A program made the translations under genes and the position numbers. Below the pieces are notes generated by a model, which was given only the letters and a program-made list of their open reading frames with translations, did not search any database and was not told where the DNA came from. From Crotalaria pallida (Eukaryota > Streptophyta > Magnoliopsida > Fabales > Fabaceae): a stretch of 64,000 bases of DNA. Of the stretch, positions 12,241-24,733 are shown in pieces (the stretch's first letter is position 1; every line of letters starts with the position of its first letter). The stretch is taken from NCBI GenBank assembly GCA_037953625.1, contig CM075649.1, positions 88,913,290 through 88,977,289 of the forward strand, in the 5' to 3' direction.

Positions 12241-14506
12241 AATTTTTGCTGAGCGCTAATGGAGGAGCAAGCTCAACTCAACACTAGTCCCAGTCTAAAA
12301 CAAAAATAGAGGAATCAAGAAATGTTTTCAAGAAAACTTTGAAACAACTTTAAATTAATTTCTTTAAAATAGAATTCATTTGTCTTGAGGTAAACTTTCT
12401 TATAAAAACGTTCATATTATAAAAATCATTATTCTTAATCATTAAACAAAATTCAGAACTTGAGAAAATAAAATTCCAACACCACTTCAAAACAATTTAA
12501 GTTTCTTAAATCATACTTTTTCAGTAAAACATTTTTGAATCCTTTGGAAATTCAAATATAGGTTTTTAAAACACATTCAATAAAAACAACACATCACTTT
12601 TAAAAACGTTCACAACTACACACACAAGGCTAAATATATTAAAGATCATTGAATTATTAACACAAAATCCCTTTTTCAATTATTAAATCAACTTATTTAT
12701 TTTATCTCTAGCAAAACAGAAAAGATCAAGACAAACAATACAACATACACACATAGCATCATGCATACAAAGATATAATCATTCACAAAGGTCATTTCAT
12801 ATAAACAAATTTTCCAATTATATTAACATGCTTAGGCCGAATCATATAGATGTAGTTTTACAAAGATTGATGCACACACAAAAGCACAAAACAATCGAAA
12901 TCATTTTCTTTCTTTTTGGACTAAAAACCGAGAGCATTAAAAGGAAAATTCAACACTCTTTATTTATTTTCTTAACTTAAATCAAACAAATTAAAATCAC
13001 AAACCACCTCAAGATTCATACATGTATTCAATTACTTCATGCATGTACTCTTTAGTTCTTAAATTAAGCTAATCTCATCCTAAATGCAACCTAGAAAATG
13101 ATCAAATATAATTTCCTATTCCTATCTCTCATGGCCGAATGCTAACATGCAAGAAGGCAAGGTCTTGTTCACTTTTCAACACACCAAAAATCACAAAATC
13201 CAAATCAAGACATCATACACATCACTTATCCACATCAACATGCATCAACTTTATTGAAGCAAGATTTTTATTAAAGAACTCCAATAAAAATTAAGATTTA
13301 CACTTTAAACTAAAAAAAATAATAACATGCATGCACTTAGAATTACTAGATCTAGTCTTATGATACACATGCATCAACTAAAAAGCATGAGATCCATTTT
13401 TATTCAATATGGCCGAATGGCCTCTTACAAATCATAGCACATATAAAATCAAATACTTAAGCTAAATCATGTTCATACTCTAAAAATCATTTTAAAACTT
13501 GTTTCTTAATTTTCTCTTCCAAAACCGTGACATGTATAAAATAAAAACATGATTTTTCTACTTAAAATTAACATGCATGCTTCACTTTTTGCTTATTAAA
13601 CATGGATCAACAAATATATGCATACAAATCAACAAGATCATCATCAAATAACATGTAAAATAAAAGATCTTAACTTTATTTTCAAGTAAGCTTAGATCAC
13701 ATATCTGTTCATAAAGAAATTACACAAACACAACATAGATCACCATTTAAACAAGAAAATTTAACATGCAAGACTAAAGATCTCAAAGCAAGTTCAAAGC
13801 ATAAATTTAATTATCAAATATTTTCTTAAAAATATCATAGCTCACACAAATACAAATAGATCAATTTAAGAATTATTTTTCAAAAGCTCCTTTCTTTGGT
13901 TTCTTGCTAAAACCGTGACATGCATTTGAAAAGATCAAGACTTTTTAAAAATCAAAACCAAAAATTCAAGCTTCATCAGAATCAACTCAAGATCCAAAAC
14001 ATTCCAACAATTTAAATCAACTTTTATAAACATACAACTAACACGCAAAAACTTGAATCAAGTTAAAAGCATCATGACCAAGTTTTCTAGGTGTGACCGA
14101 ATCATGAAGATCCATAATTTAGGGTTCTACAAGTTCATTTTGTAAGATCCATGAAGAATGTTTTGATAAATGCCAAAAGGTTTTGAACAAGCTACAAATG
14201 TGTTGATCAAGTTCAAGCTCAACAAGCAACAACAAATATCAAGTTATCACGAGAGAACCAACTCATGAAGACTTAGTTTGGTAGTTTGTGTTTTAATGTT
14301 TTATATTTTGCCTCACAAGTCTCTTAGTTTATGAGTTTGGGTAGAGTTTATTAGAGGGTAGTGAATCTCTTTTGAATGCATGATTATATCATATTTTGAG
14401 TATTCACTTTGCCTAAAATCAATAGGTGGCTTAAAGGTTTGAAAGAAAAGGTTTAGTTTTTGAGAAAACAAGTTTTAAGTGATTTTTAATGTTAATAACC
14501 GATTAA

Positions 14507-14680
14507 CAGATTTTGATAATTGATTAACAGTGTATTTTGAACTGATAATCGAGTAACAAACTTTTGATAATCGATTATCTGCCCTTCTACTCGAGTATTT
14601 TTGGTCTCACTCGAGTGAAAATTATCTTGCTTTCGTATACTCGATTAACACTTATTTTACTCGAGTAAACAGGGTCTGTA
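14507..14680. promoter_or_regulatory. Mixed palindrome cluster A(A/C)TCGA(T/G)T upstream of the TATA box
   Basis: In one short stretch the solo LTR holds AATCGATT, ACTCGAGT (and CACTCGAGTG) and both hybrids, AATCGAGT and ACTCGATT. The cluster ends about 70 bp before the TATA box. H and F each use mainly one version at the same place. Confidence 0.6.
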
Positions 14681-14745
14681 ACTGTTTTAAATACGTTTTT
14701 CACTTCTCAAAAGCTATTCTAAGTTGCTCCAACTTTTGGGTATTC

Positions 14746-14753
14746 TATATAAA
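14746..14753 (+). promoter_or_regulatory. TATA box of the solo SIRE-type LTR
   Basis: TATATAAA lies in the conserved context TTTTGGGTATTC...CCTTTTCCTAA, shared with both H LTRs (42117-42124 and 46386-46393). This marks the U3/R border, with transcription expected about 30 bp downstream. Confidence 0.7.
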
Positions 14754-15000
14754 CCTTTTCCTAATCATTTCTATCAACTAGAATCATTTTGATACACAAT
14801 TTTACAAAGAATCAAAGCCACACTATTCTCTCTCACTCTCTCAAGATCAAAGCTCTCATTTTCATATTCTTTGATCAAGAACCTTGAATCTCTCATGTTG
14901 ATATTTTCATAACTTTTGAAAGAGATTCATAGGATTGTTATTTTGTTTTCATTTGAGTTGTAATCTTTGCAAGAGGCAAGCTATCTACAATATTGGAAGC

Positions 15001-15140
15001 CTTGGTTTTGTAAATCAAGCAAAGTTATTTGGAAGCCTTGGTGAGGCATTTCATCAAGCACTTGGAAGCCTTGTTGTGTTAACAAGCAATTGGAAGTCTT
15101 GTAGTGAAGCAAGCATTGGAAGTCTTGTTGTGGGGTATCG
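15001..15140 (+). repeat. CTTG...CAAG hairpin cluster in the solo SIRE-type LTR
   Basis: Repeated GGAAGCCTTG/GTCTTG and CAAGCA words form successive inverted pairs. The clearest, 15070-15086, has the stem CTTGTT/AACAAG around GTGTT. Loops differ more than in element H, which has a tidier version at 42371-42505. Confidence 0.55.
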
Positions 15141-16420
15141 GCAAGCAAGAGAAGAGGTTAGATTAGATATCAATAGGATTACAAGGCAAGGGTGTGGTAT
15201 CTCTTGTAGGCTAGCAAGAAGGAGTCTTGTGAGGCATTTACTTGTAATTTGAGAACTCTAATTCCTCATAGTGAAGAATCTCTCTTGGTTGAAGAGGGGA
15301 CTGGATGTAGCTTTCAAGCGGATGAAAGTGAACCAGGATAAATCACTGTGTCGTATCTCTAAACCCTTAACTCTTTACAATTCAAGTCTTTAATTGTGTT
15401 CTTGATTGAAAACCTAGAAAAAGTGATTTTTCTATATTTGATTGAATTGAATCTTTATTGTGCAAAATTGATAAAGGGAAAATCATTTTCATAACCTAGG
15501 TGAATCAATAAGAATATAGGTGTTAATTGTTTCCGCTTAATCTCTGATATAATATTTGTTAATTGATTGATTTTCATTGGTTTTAATCGTTTTGATTTGT
15601 TTCTTGCGAAAATCTTTCAAGGTTTCTTAAACACCTATTCAACCCCCCCTTCTAGGTGTTTTCCTAGTGTTTCCTAGTTGTTTCACCCACCGAGTGTAGT
15701 TTTCCCAACACATTTGGTTCTTGAATACTCAAGATCAAGACTTAGAGGTTACATGCGATCATAGATCAATCACAAAAATAAACATGCAAAAAGATTCATT
15801 TTAGTCTTTACAAAAATCTTTAAGCAACACTTTAGATCTTTAAGTTTGAGTTAGAAAAATATTAAGATCTAACAAGAAATCTCAACCGAATCACACACAT
15901 AGAGTTACACATATTACAAATTATGTTTAGTCCTTAAAAGTCCAAGATCAAGAAAGAACAACACATAATTTCATCTTACAAGTCACAAAAACAAAAATGC
16001 AAGAAGAAAAAGAAAGGAATCTACAAACTAAAAAGGGAAAAACTAAACTATTACATTTCTTCCTCTTGTTCTTCAAATCTCCTACTAAGAAGGTTGGTTC
16101 TTTAAGCTCCTAACACTTAGATCTTCAAGGGAATGGCTTGATCAAGTTTGGATTTTCCTTCTTCTTCTCCCTAAGTCTCTCGGCCACTCTCTTTCTCTTT
16201 CTCTCTTCCTTTTCTTTTTCTCTCTAAGAGTTTGAATGGCTCTTAGAGTTGTGTTTGGGTTGGAAGTGTGGAAATGAAAAATGGGTGAAAGGAAATGGAC
16301 TAAGGCTACACACATATATAGGCATGTTCCTAATTTCCTATTTAGCCCTTGTAAAAATTCGGTCCATGTGCAACTAGGGAGGGCGATTTTGTCTTCACAA
16401 TTATTTGCATGGGTGGATTT

Positions 16421-19400
16421 TGTAACACCCCGTCTGAATACCTCATATTCGTTTGAAAACCCTAAAAAGGTTATTTGGATAAAGTATTTTAAAAGGTGTG
16501 ATTTTAAAAGTATTTTCTTGAATTAAATTTATTTTGTGTTTTCAAATGATTTTGGATTTTTAAGCAAATGATTTTATTTGAGACAAACCTTATGAGTTCG
16601 GATTTTCTTGCATTTTTGGATTGAATTCCTTAAGAATTTTATATTTTGTATTTTTATGGAAAATGTGGTTTTGTGAAAAAGAAAATAAAAATGAATAATG
16701 GTGCATGTGTGTGTAGGTGTCGCCATGTGGTGTGTATGAGTGGCATGTATCATGCAATTTGTTGACTTCTTTGCACCCTAGGTTAGTGGACTAGTGAACC
16801 CTAGGTTTAATTAGTGTTAAGTATGGTTAATAGTTTGACCAACCAATAGGAAGCAAGCTTAGCCCTAATTCTTCTCTATTTGTCCAATGGCTTGGCTTGA
16901 GCCATGCAAGCCTTAATGATGCCAATTTTAACCTTTCTAGTTGCACTCTTGACCGAATTGACTCAAGGGTAAGAAAGGAATTGTTGGTTGCCTTTTTATG
17001 CCCAAAACCGTAGCCCTCCAACCCATTTTGCTTCTCATTTCCATTTCCAAAACCAAACACTTATTCTAAGAGAACATCCAACTCTTAGAAAGAACTAGAA
17101 ACTTAGAAGAAAGAGGGAGAACCCGTGAGCTCAAGGAGGAGAGGAAGAGGAAGATCAAGCTCAAAAGCCTTAGGATTCTTGAAGAAGGTTGAAGATCTTC
17201 TCTACTTCTTTAGTTTATTCGAAGATCCTAGGTTGTTCTAAGTGGTTTTAATTCTCTAAGTCTTGTAAAATTCTTTGTTGTTGCATGTTCAAGTTCTTTA
17301 TAGATCTATGTTTGTATGTGTTTGTTAAGCCTTGATCTTATGTTTCAAGAACTCTAGAAACTTGTAAAACCTTAAACCATGGACATTCCTATTCGGTCAT
17401 GCTTAGAAAATTGGGTCATGATGATGTCTATTCCATTTCAAGTTCATGCATGTTAGTTTGATGCTTGATGAAGGTGATCTAAATGGTTTGTTTGCTTTGA
17501 TTTTAATTTCGAATTTTCTAAGCCTTGATCTTTGATTTTGTTTAAAAAGGTTTTTGATCTAATACTTTGATCTTGGAAAAGGCTTGTTTTCTTGTCTTGA
17601 TTTTCAAAGCTTTTGATCTTGAAGTTTGATTTATAATTTTTGAACTCAAAAGTTTTGATCCTTTACATGCATGTTTCGGTTGTGAAGAGAAACGAAGGGA
17701 AACAATTTTCTTTCAAATGATTTATGTTTTGATCTAATTCATGTGTATTTCAAAGTCAAGGATTTAAGTTTCTTTCTCTTGATTTTGCTAAAGCACCATT
17801 CGGTCAAGCTTTGAAAACAAAGAAACATCATGATTTTCATGAAAGAGTTTCTTGCATGTAATTTCTTTTTGATTTCCATGATTTTAAAAGTACATGCAAA
17901 GGAAAATAAAATGAAAAATGTGTTTGAAGTGACTTATATGTCACGGTTTTGAGGAAGAAAAAGAAATGGTATTTTCTAAATCTATGTGTTTCACATGTGC
18001 ATGTTTTGATTTGAGATTTTCAAGGTTTTTGCATAAAGGAAAGTGCATCCAAGATTTTGTTTTCAACTAGTGATGATTCGGCCTACATTAGGTTGAAGAG
18101 GCTAGATTCTTTTGCATGTATTTGTATCTTTGAAATGATTATGTTTCATGACTTTGTTTTAAGAAAAATTTGTTTGAATTGTATTGTTTTGTTTTGATTC
18201 CATTCGGTTTGATAAAGGAAATGAATAAATGAATTTGATTATTTCTTATAGTAATTTCATGATTTAATTTATTTTATTCCTTGTTGTCCAAGATTTTATT
18301 TTCGAGTATTTCAAGTTTAAAAATGTTTTTGAGTTGTGAAAAGACATGGATTTCAAGTGTCATTGATTTATGAAGATTTAGAGTGAAAAATTGTAGATTT
18401 TCAAGGTTTTCCAACTTGAATTGAGTGGCTGGACTTTCCCATACAGCCACATACATTATTCATTTCACTTGTCCTAATGTGAGTTTTCAAAGGATTTTCA
18501 AAGGATTTTAGATATGAGAAAAGATTGAGAGTTGTTTTAATAAACACCAATGTTTTAATAAAGAATAAAGGAAGTAAAGGGTTTGATTTGAGAATCAAGT
18601 GATGATTTCTAATTGAAATAGTTTTTAATAAAAGTGTGTTTATTTATTTGAGGTTATTCAGTGGACGGTGGTGACAATTCTCAAAGAGAAGTTAGAGACC
18701 TTCAAGGGCAAAGTGCTTTTCTTGCTGGAATAAGAGGTGAGTGAGTGAGTGAGATTGCGGTGAGCCCGTAACATTGTTGCCGGATGGTGGTGCAATGTGT
18801 TTATGTAATGTTTATTTACGTTACGTTCTTGTGCTCGTTACTTATTATCCTAAGTCATTTCCTTATTATTCTGTGATGAGATAGTGATTTTCCCGTTTGA
18901 TAAGTTTAAGTGATCCACGTATGAGGATGAGTGAAGGAATGATATGTGATATGAGAAATGTGATGAGATATCAATGTATTGGATAAGAGAATGGTGCTTG
19001 TGAAGTTGAGATTGTTGTGCTGAAAATGAGAGTGCAAAGAGCAACGTGATTTATGATAAAGTGATGAGGTGAGATGTTTGCCCGAGGGGCTTGGAAAGTG
19101 AATGTGTGATTTTGTGAAAGTGGGGAAAAGATGTTTTAGTGGTCGGGACTTGTCGAAGGGATGGACTAAGGGCAAGCCGACTATAGGTTAACTAAAAGAC
19201 TCTAAGGTTCTAAAAGACTTTAAGAATATTAAAAGACATTAAAAGACATTAATATTCGCGGTGAGATATGAGAGTGTGAAGTAGTGGAGAGGAAGATACT
19301 ATGGGTATCTGCGGATACTCAGGTGGAGATTGCATGAGGGGAGGGCAATGACGGTGACTCGTCAAGAAGCCACGAGTACATTTCTAGGCGGGACGAATCC

Positions 19401-20853
19401 CATAAGTGGCACACTAACGTGGTGGGGACTGGGTCTAATGCCGTGGTAAGGACCGCATAGCTAACTAGAGATGATACTGTCACCCCCTTGAATGCAAGTC
19501 TACAATAGTTGAGAGGGACTGGAACGGGGCAATGTGTTTTGCCACTGCGAGGCAGTGAGCCATGATTATATGTTTTGAGGACGAGATCCTCCTGGTCTGG
19601 GACCATCTATGTTGAGACAGCTGTCGTGCCCGCGTGGTAAAGGTCCTGTACTCCTGTTGGCTTCCGACTAGGTGGATGGAGACCGAGGAGATGTAGAGTG
19701 CGCGTTCCTCAGTGATGGTGATTTCCCCTAACTCATTGAGTGAGTTAAGTATGATAAAACTTAATAACAAAAGAATAAAGAAATGCTGAATATTTAAAAG
19801 GATGGGAAAAGTATGATGATGTTCAGTTGTGGTACATGATGGTAATGGTTAGCGAGTATTGCTTTTATGTGTGGTTTATTTTATATCGTGAGTACCTTTA
19901 CTTATTATGTTGAGTTTGATTTGGGAAAAGTGCTTATCCTTCAAGTGCTCGATTGCATTTTGGTTCTTGTGTCCTGTTCTGTGTATATTTGTTCGTCAAG
20001 TGTCCTTGGTACTGTGCGTCTTTCTATCGTGTCTATTCTGCGACCTTGCGGTCAACCTGTTACGTATGGCGCGCTGACTCTCTCCTACCTGGTTGTCATA
20101 TTGGAATTTGCTGGTATTGCAACGGGTAGATGGCGTATCATGTAGCGTTCTACATGTGGCCTCTTCAGGGAGGTGCATGGGAGGTGGTACCTGATGGATG
20201 GATCTGGAGAGGAGATACTCGTCTGGAGATCGACGATCCGAGGCATATTCTGCGGGGAGCAGGCATGGACGTGCATGTTGGGCAAGTCACTCTACGAGAT
20301 TATCAAGATGGTGGACCCCGGGAACACCATGAGCTAGATGGTGATCCTGCGCCCTTGGCAGCAATGGTTCCTGAACCTATGGAAGAGGAAAGTGCTAGCG
20401 AATTCGATCATGTTGCGGAGACATATCCAAGCGAGGATATGGAGACGAAGGCTAGTTCTGCTGATGAGTGACGTCTCGCAATCCGTGTCTAGAGGATGTC
20501 TTGTGTCTAGGATCTGAGCTTTCAGTCGAGGGTTATCTTGTAATGAACTAATGATGTAATCAACTACCTTTTATATTTTGGGTTGTAAGTTCTTTTGTAA
20601 TGATGGCCTACTTTTGGAAAACACTTGGAGTGTCACTCAAATACCTGTGGCTCATGTTTTTAATTTAAATGGAAACAGTTTTATATTCCAATGATGGTGT
20701 TTGAGTGGAGAGTTTCGAAAGTGACAACTCGATTTTCAAAAGGGTGGATTAGGTATTAACAAATTTATATTTACAAAAAAAAATGGCCTCATTTTTGCAA
20801 GAAAGTAATCATAATTCAGTTAAGTTTTTGGAAGTGAAAATCGGGCTGTTACA
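16421..20853 (+). repeat. 5' LTR of gypsy element B (4433 bp)
   Basis: It starts TGTAACACCCCG inside LTR Y, ends GGGCTGTTACA and is followed at once by a PBS and gag. A likely donor AGAG/GTGAGTGAG occurs near 18744. The 19260-19700 segment matches LTRs Y and D. The word TCACGGTTTT and its complement recur through the A/T-rich half. No TSD can be closed because the right end of B is lost. Confidence 0.85.
20130..20471 (+). CDS. LTR-resident hypothetical ORF in element B (113 aa)
   Basis: The ORF lies in the last 0.7 kb of the B LTR and ends about 380 bp before it. It is G/C-richer than its surroundings and has an acidic, Pro/Met/Glu-rich C-terminus (VPEPMEEESAS). The downstream half also survives in the B 3' LTR scrap (25643-25884) with few changes and an open frame. 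No family is recognised. If transcription starts upstream, it would be a leader ORF before gag. It could also be chance. Confidence 0.35.
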   Translation: MAYHVAFYMWPLQGGAWEVVPDGWIWRGDTRLEIDDPRHILRGAGMDVHVGQVTLRDYQDGGPREHHELDGDPAPLAAMVPEPMEEESASEFDHVAETYPSEDMETKASSADE

Positions 20854-20857
20854 GAGT

Positions 20858-20869
20858 TGGTATCAGAGC
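20858..20869 (+). other. Primer-binding site of element B (initiator tRNA-Met)
   Basis: TGGTATCAGAGC lies four bases after the 5' LTR end and is complementary to the 3' end of initiator tRNA-Met. Confidence 0.9.
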
Positions 20870-20989
20870 AATGTTAATCCTTAGTGGCCTTAAGCCCAGT
20901 CTTGCGTGTCTTCTCTGTGTACTCTGTGTGTCTAGAGTCTAGAATTCCGTGTTATTGTGTGTTGAATTCTCTATCTGGTTTATTTTAAG

Positions 20990-22885
20990 ATGAGTCGTAC
21001 GCGTGGAAGACCTTCCGGCTCAAGTTCGCAAAACCCTGGTGAGGATGCTGATCACTTGGATGCGGCAGACTTCATGACTCGGATGGCAGCCATGATGACG
21101 GGAGTCAACGATAATCTTCAAGCGTTGCATCGTCAGGCGCAGCAGAATTTCAACACTCAGCAGCAAGCCCAAAATCTGGAAGCCCAAGGCTATAAAGGAT
21201 TGGATGAGTCTTGTCATCGAAATCCGAAGGAATTTGCGGGAGGCTTTGCTCCAGATGCAGCCGTAGAGTGGATTGAGGATCTAGAGCGTATTTTCGGGGG
21301 TATGGTGCAGTGTAATGATGAGCAGAAGTTGGCTTACGCTGGGTATGTGTTAACAAGGGAGGCTGCAGCATGGTGGCGAGTTACTAAGCAAGTGATGGTA
21401 TATCAGGGAGAAGCAATGACTTGGGAAGCTTTTAAGCAGAGATTTCTTGAGAAGTATTTTCCGCGGTATCTGAGAACTGAGAAGGAGATGAAATTTCTGA
21501 GGCTTACTCAAGGGAATTTGTCGATCGATGAGTATGCTTCGAAATTTGAGGAGTTAGTTAAGTATGTACCTCAATATGCTGGAGGAGAGAACGAGCGATC
21601 TAAGTGTGCTAAGTTTAGGGATGGTCTTAAGCCTGAGATTAAGTTAGCTTTTTCTCATTTAGAGATAGATGATTTTGCTAGTCTGGTGAACCGCTGTCGT
21701 ATGTACGAAGGAGGTTTGAAAGCGAGGGGAACGGCTGTGAACCCTTCTTCATCCCATGGACCGGTTCGTAATTTTCCTTTTCACCGAGATGCTGGTAGAA
21801 GGTATAGGGCTCCGCACCCATATTCTAGTGGAAGGAGAGACCTACGTTTTGGAGGAAGTGGACAAGGTGGAGGCTTCGGAGGCAACGGTAATCGCGGTGG
21901 AACCCGTGGGGGCAGCAATTCTGGAGGGAATCGCATGGATCATGGTGATCGTAGCAACTTCGGTGGAGCTAGATCAGGGAGTGTACCTCCTCGTTGCAAC
22001 AAGTGTGGCCGGAATCATTTTGGCCCGATATGTCCATCAAGAAGTGTGAATTGTATCAACTGTGATAAGCCTGGTCACATTGCGAGAGATTGTCGGGAGC
22101 CTAAGCGGTCGGCTAATTCGGGGAATGCTAATCGTCCTAATATGCCAGGAAGAGTGTTCACGATGAGTGGAATTGAAGCTGCAAATGCTGCTAATCTTAT
22201 CCAAGGTGAATGTCTCATCTATAAGAATTCTTTATTAGTATTGTATGATTCGGGTGCAACTCATTCTTTTATTTCTCATGATGTGGTGAGTAGATTAAAT
22301 TTGAAAGTAGATGTTTTACCCTATGACTTAATTGTTTCTACCCCTACTAACAAACCCGTGATAGTGTCGACTTATTGTCCCAATTGTCCCTTAGAGATAG
22401 AAGGTAACACCTATCTTGTTGATTTGATTCAACTACCCCTTTCTCAAATAGACGTTATCTTAGGAATGGACTGGCTTACTAGGAATCATGTTCTTCTGAA
22501 CTGTTCCGAAAAGTCGTTAGTCTTTAGTGAAACCCAATCTTCTTTGCCTAAACCCGATGACCTTGAGCATTTATCTGCCAAGCAAATTCAAACATCATTG
22601 AAGGACGGCGCGGTAGCTTATATGTTTTTGGCTTCACTGGATGTCAAGAAGGACAAGGAACTGCATGAGTTACCCGTAATTCGGGATTTTCCCGAAGTTT
22701 TTCCGGAAGAGATACCTGGTTTACCGCCAATCCGAGAAGTGGAATTCTCGATTCACGTGATCCCTGGAACCGGACCGATTTCAAAAGCACCCTACAGGAT
22801 GGCACCGGCGGAGTTGGCTGAACTAAAGAAGCAATTAGAAGAGATGTTGGAAAAGAAAATGATAAGACCTAGTGTTTCACCCTAG
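20990..22885 (+). pseudogene. gag-pro: Element B gag and protease, with the start of reverse transcriptase (Tekay/Del-type)
   Basis: The ORF starts at the first ATG after the PBS. A retrotransposon gag domain spans about residues 75-245 (EWIEDLERIF, AAAWWR, FLEKYFP). A Gly/Arg/Ser-rich stretch follows, then two cysteine knuckles (CNKCGRNHFGPIC and CINCDKPGHIARDC, about residues 335-367). The protease active site LYDSGATHSF lies near residue 418. The frame runs into the RT N-terminus (APYRMAP) and stops at TAG 22883-22885, where relatives have Trp. The stop is one G-to-A change in an otherwise continuous frame. Gag packages the RNA and the protease cleaves the polyprotein. Confidence 0.9.
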
Positions 22886-24733
22886 GGAGCACCGGTTTTA
22901 TTCGTCAAAAAGAAGGATGGTAGTATGCGTTTGTGCATGGATTATTGGCAATTGAACAAGGTGACAATCAAAAACAAGTACCCTCTACCCAGAATCGACG
23001 ATTTGTTGGATCAACTAAAGGGAGCGACTGTATTTTGTAAGATCGATCTCAGATCGGGATATCATCAGATAAGAGTAAAGGAGGAAGATATTCCCAAGAC
23101 TGCTTTCAGAACTCGTTACGGTCATTACGAGTATCTGGTTATGCCTTTTGGTGTAACAAATGCTCCTGCAATATTCATGGACTACATGAATAGAATATTT
23201 CATCCTTACTTGGATTCATTTGTTGTCGTTTTTATTGATGATATTTTGATTTATTCCAAGTGTAAGGAGGAACATGCTGAGCATTTGAGAGTGGTCTTGA
23301 CGACGCTGAAGGACAAGCAGTTGTACGCCAAGTTGTCGAAGTGCGATTTCTGGTTAGACTCAGTGCATTTCTTGGGGCATGTGATCTCGAAGGATGGAAT
23401 CTCAGTGGATCCTGCAAAAGTAAATGCTGTGTTGGAGTGGAAGACACCGACGTCTGTAACGGAGATTCGTAGTTTTCTAGGACTAGCTGGGTATTATCGT
23501 CGCTTTATCAAAGGATTTTCCCGTTTGTCTTTACCTTTGACGAAGTTGACAAGGAAAGGACAACAATTCGAATGGTCGGCGAAGTGCAAGGAGAATTTTC
23601 AAGAACTGAAGAGGAGATTGACAACCGCACCAGTATTAGTCTTACCAGACACAACGAAGTCTTTCAATGTGTATTGTGACGCTTCGAAGCAAGGTTTAGG
23701 ATGCGTATTGATGCAAGAGCGGAAAGTGGTGGCCTATGCTTCACGGCAACTGAAGACTCATGAGCTCAATTACCCAACCCATGATTTGGAGCTGGCAGCA
23801 GTAGTGTTTGCTTTGAAGATATGGAGACACTACTTGTATGGCGTGAGAGTCGAAGTCTTTAGTGACCACAAGAGTTTAAAGTACCTGTTCGAGTAAAAGG
23901 AGCTGAATATGCGTCAGAGAAGGTGGATGAAATTCTTAAAGGACTATGAGATTGAGCTGCAATATCATCCCGGAAAGGCGAACGTAGTTGCTGATGCCTT
24001 GAGTAGGAAGTTGTTGCATGTCTTTGCGTTGATGATCAAGGAGATGAAGTTGATTGAAGAATTTCGAGACCTGAATTTGGGATTGGAGTTAGGACCAAGG
24101 AGTATGATGTTGGGGCAACTAACTGTTTCGAGTGGATTCATGGAGCGGATAAAGGAACTCCAACCGAAGGACGAGGAACTTCAAGCTAAGAAGGAGCTTT
24201 CGGACAAAGGAAAAGAAGTAGAATTCAAGGTTAGTGGTGATGGAGTGTTGAGATATAGGGATCGTGTTTGTGTACCGAATGATTTGGAGATAAAGGGAAT
24301 GATTTTGGAGGAAGCTTACAAGAGTAAATTGAGTTTACACCCTAGTTCACAAAAGATGTATCAGGACCTCAAGAAGATTTTCTGGTGGCCTGGAATGAAA
24401 AGGGAAGTAGCGGAGTATGTATCACGATGTTTGACGTGTCAGAAGGCGAAGGTAGAACATAAGAAGCCTGGTGGTGAGTTGAGACCGTTGGAAGTACCAG
24501 TGTGGAAATGGGACTGCATCACTATGGATTTTGTCTCTGGTTTTCCCAAGACTCGACGAGGTCATGATGCTGTTTGGGTAATAGTGGACAGACTGACGAA
24601 GACGGCGCGATTTATTCCTGTCAACATGAAGTACTCAATGGACAGACTGGCTGAGCTATATTTGAATGAAGTAGTAAGATTACATGGAGTACCCTCAAGT
24701 ATAGTATCAGACAGAGATCCACGATTTACCTCG
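22886..24733 (+). pseudogene. pol: Element B pol: RT, RNase H and truncated integrase
   Basis: In frame with the upstream gag-pro. RT carries FIDD (about 23230, the catalytic YxDD-type box) and LGLAGYYRRFI. RNase H begins near YCDASKQGLG (about 23670). A second nonsense codon, TAA at 23894-23896, replaces Gln in LFxQKELN. Integrase has the zinc-binding region ending CLTCQKAK and two catalytic Asp segments (MDFVSGF and VSDRDPRF). At about 24733 homology stops abruptly inside integrase, so the catalytic Glu and the expected chromodomain are lost. Both nonsense changes are C:G to T:A transitions, as expected from decay of methylated DNA. Confidence 0.9.

Larger units (their letters stand above)
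14136..15715 (+). mobile_element. Solo SIRE-type (Ty1-copia) LTR with TSD
   Basis: A 1570-bp LTR (14141-15710) begins TGTAAGATCCATG and ends in ACA. It is flanked by the perfect TSD CATTT (14136-14140 and 15711-15715). It is homologous over its length to the LTRs of element H (41626-43197 and 45895-47462) but clearly diverged, and no internal region remains. This is the usual product of recombination between the two LTRs of a full element. It contains a TATA box, a hairpin cluster and mixed palindromes. Confidence 0.9.
10272..16420 (-). mobile_element. LTR Y, Ty3-gypsy type, minus strand, holding a solo copia LTR and cut by element B
   Basis: It starts TGTAACACCCCG. The stretch 11210-11700 is the reverse-complement counterpart of 19260-19700 in the B LTR and resembles 53560-53970 in LTR D: all share words for CTACATCTCCTCGG, CAGGAGTACA and TCCTCTCCACTACTT. 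Without the copia insertion it is about 4.57 kb, in line with B (4.43 kb) and D (5.16 kb), so it is close to full length. Its other end is lost where B begins at 16421. Whether it was a solo LTR cannot be told. Confidence 0.7.
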
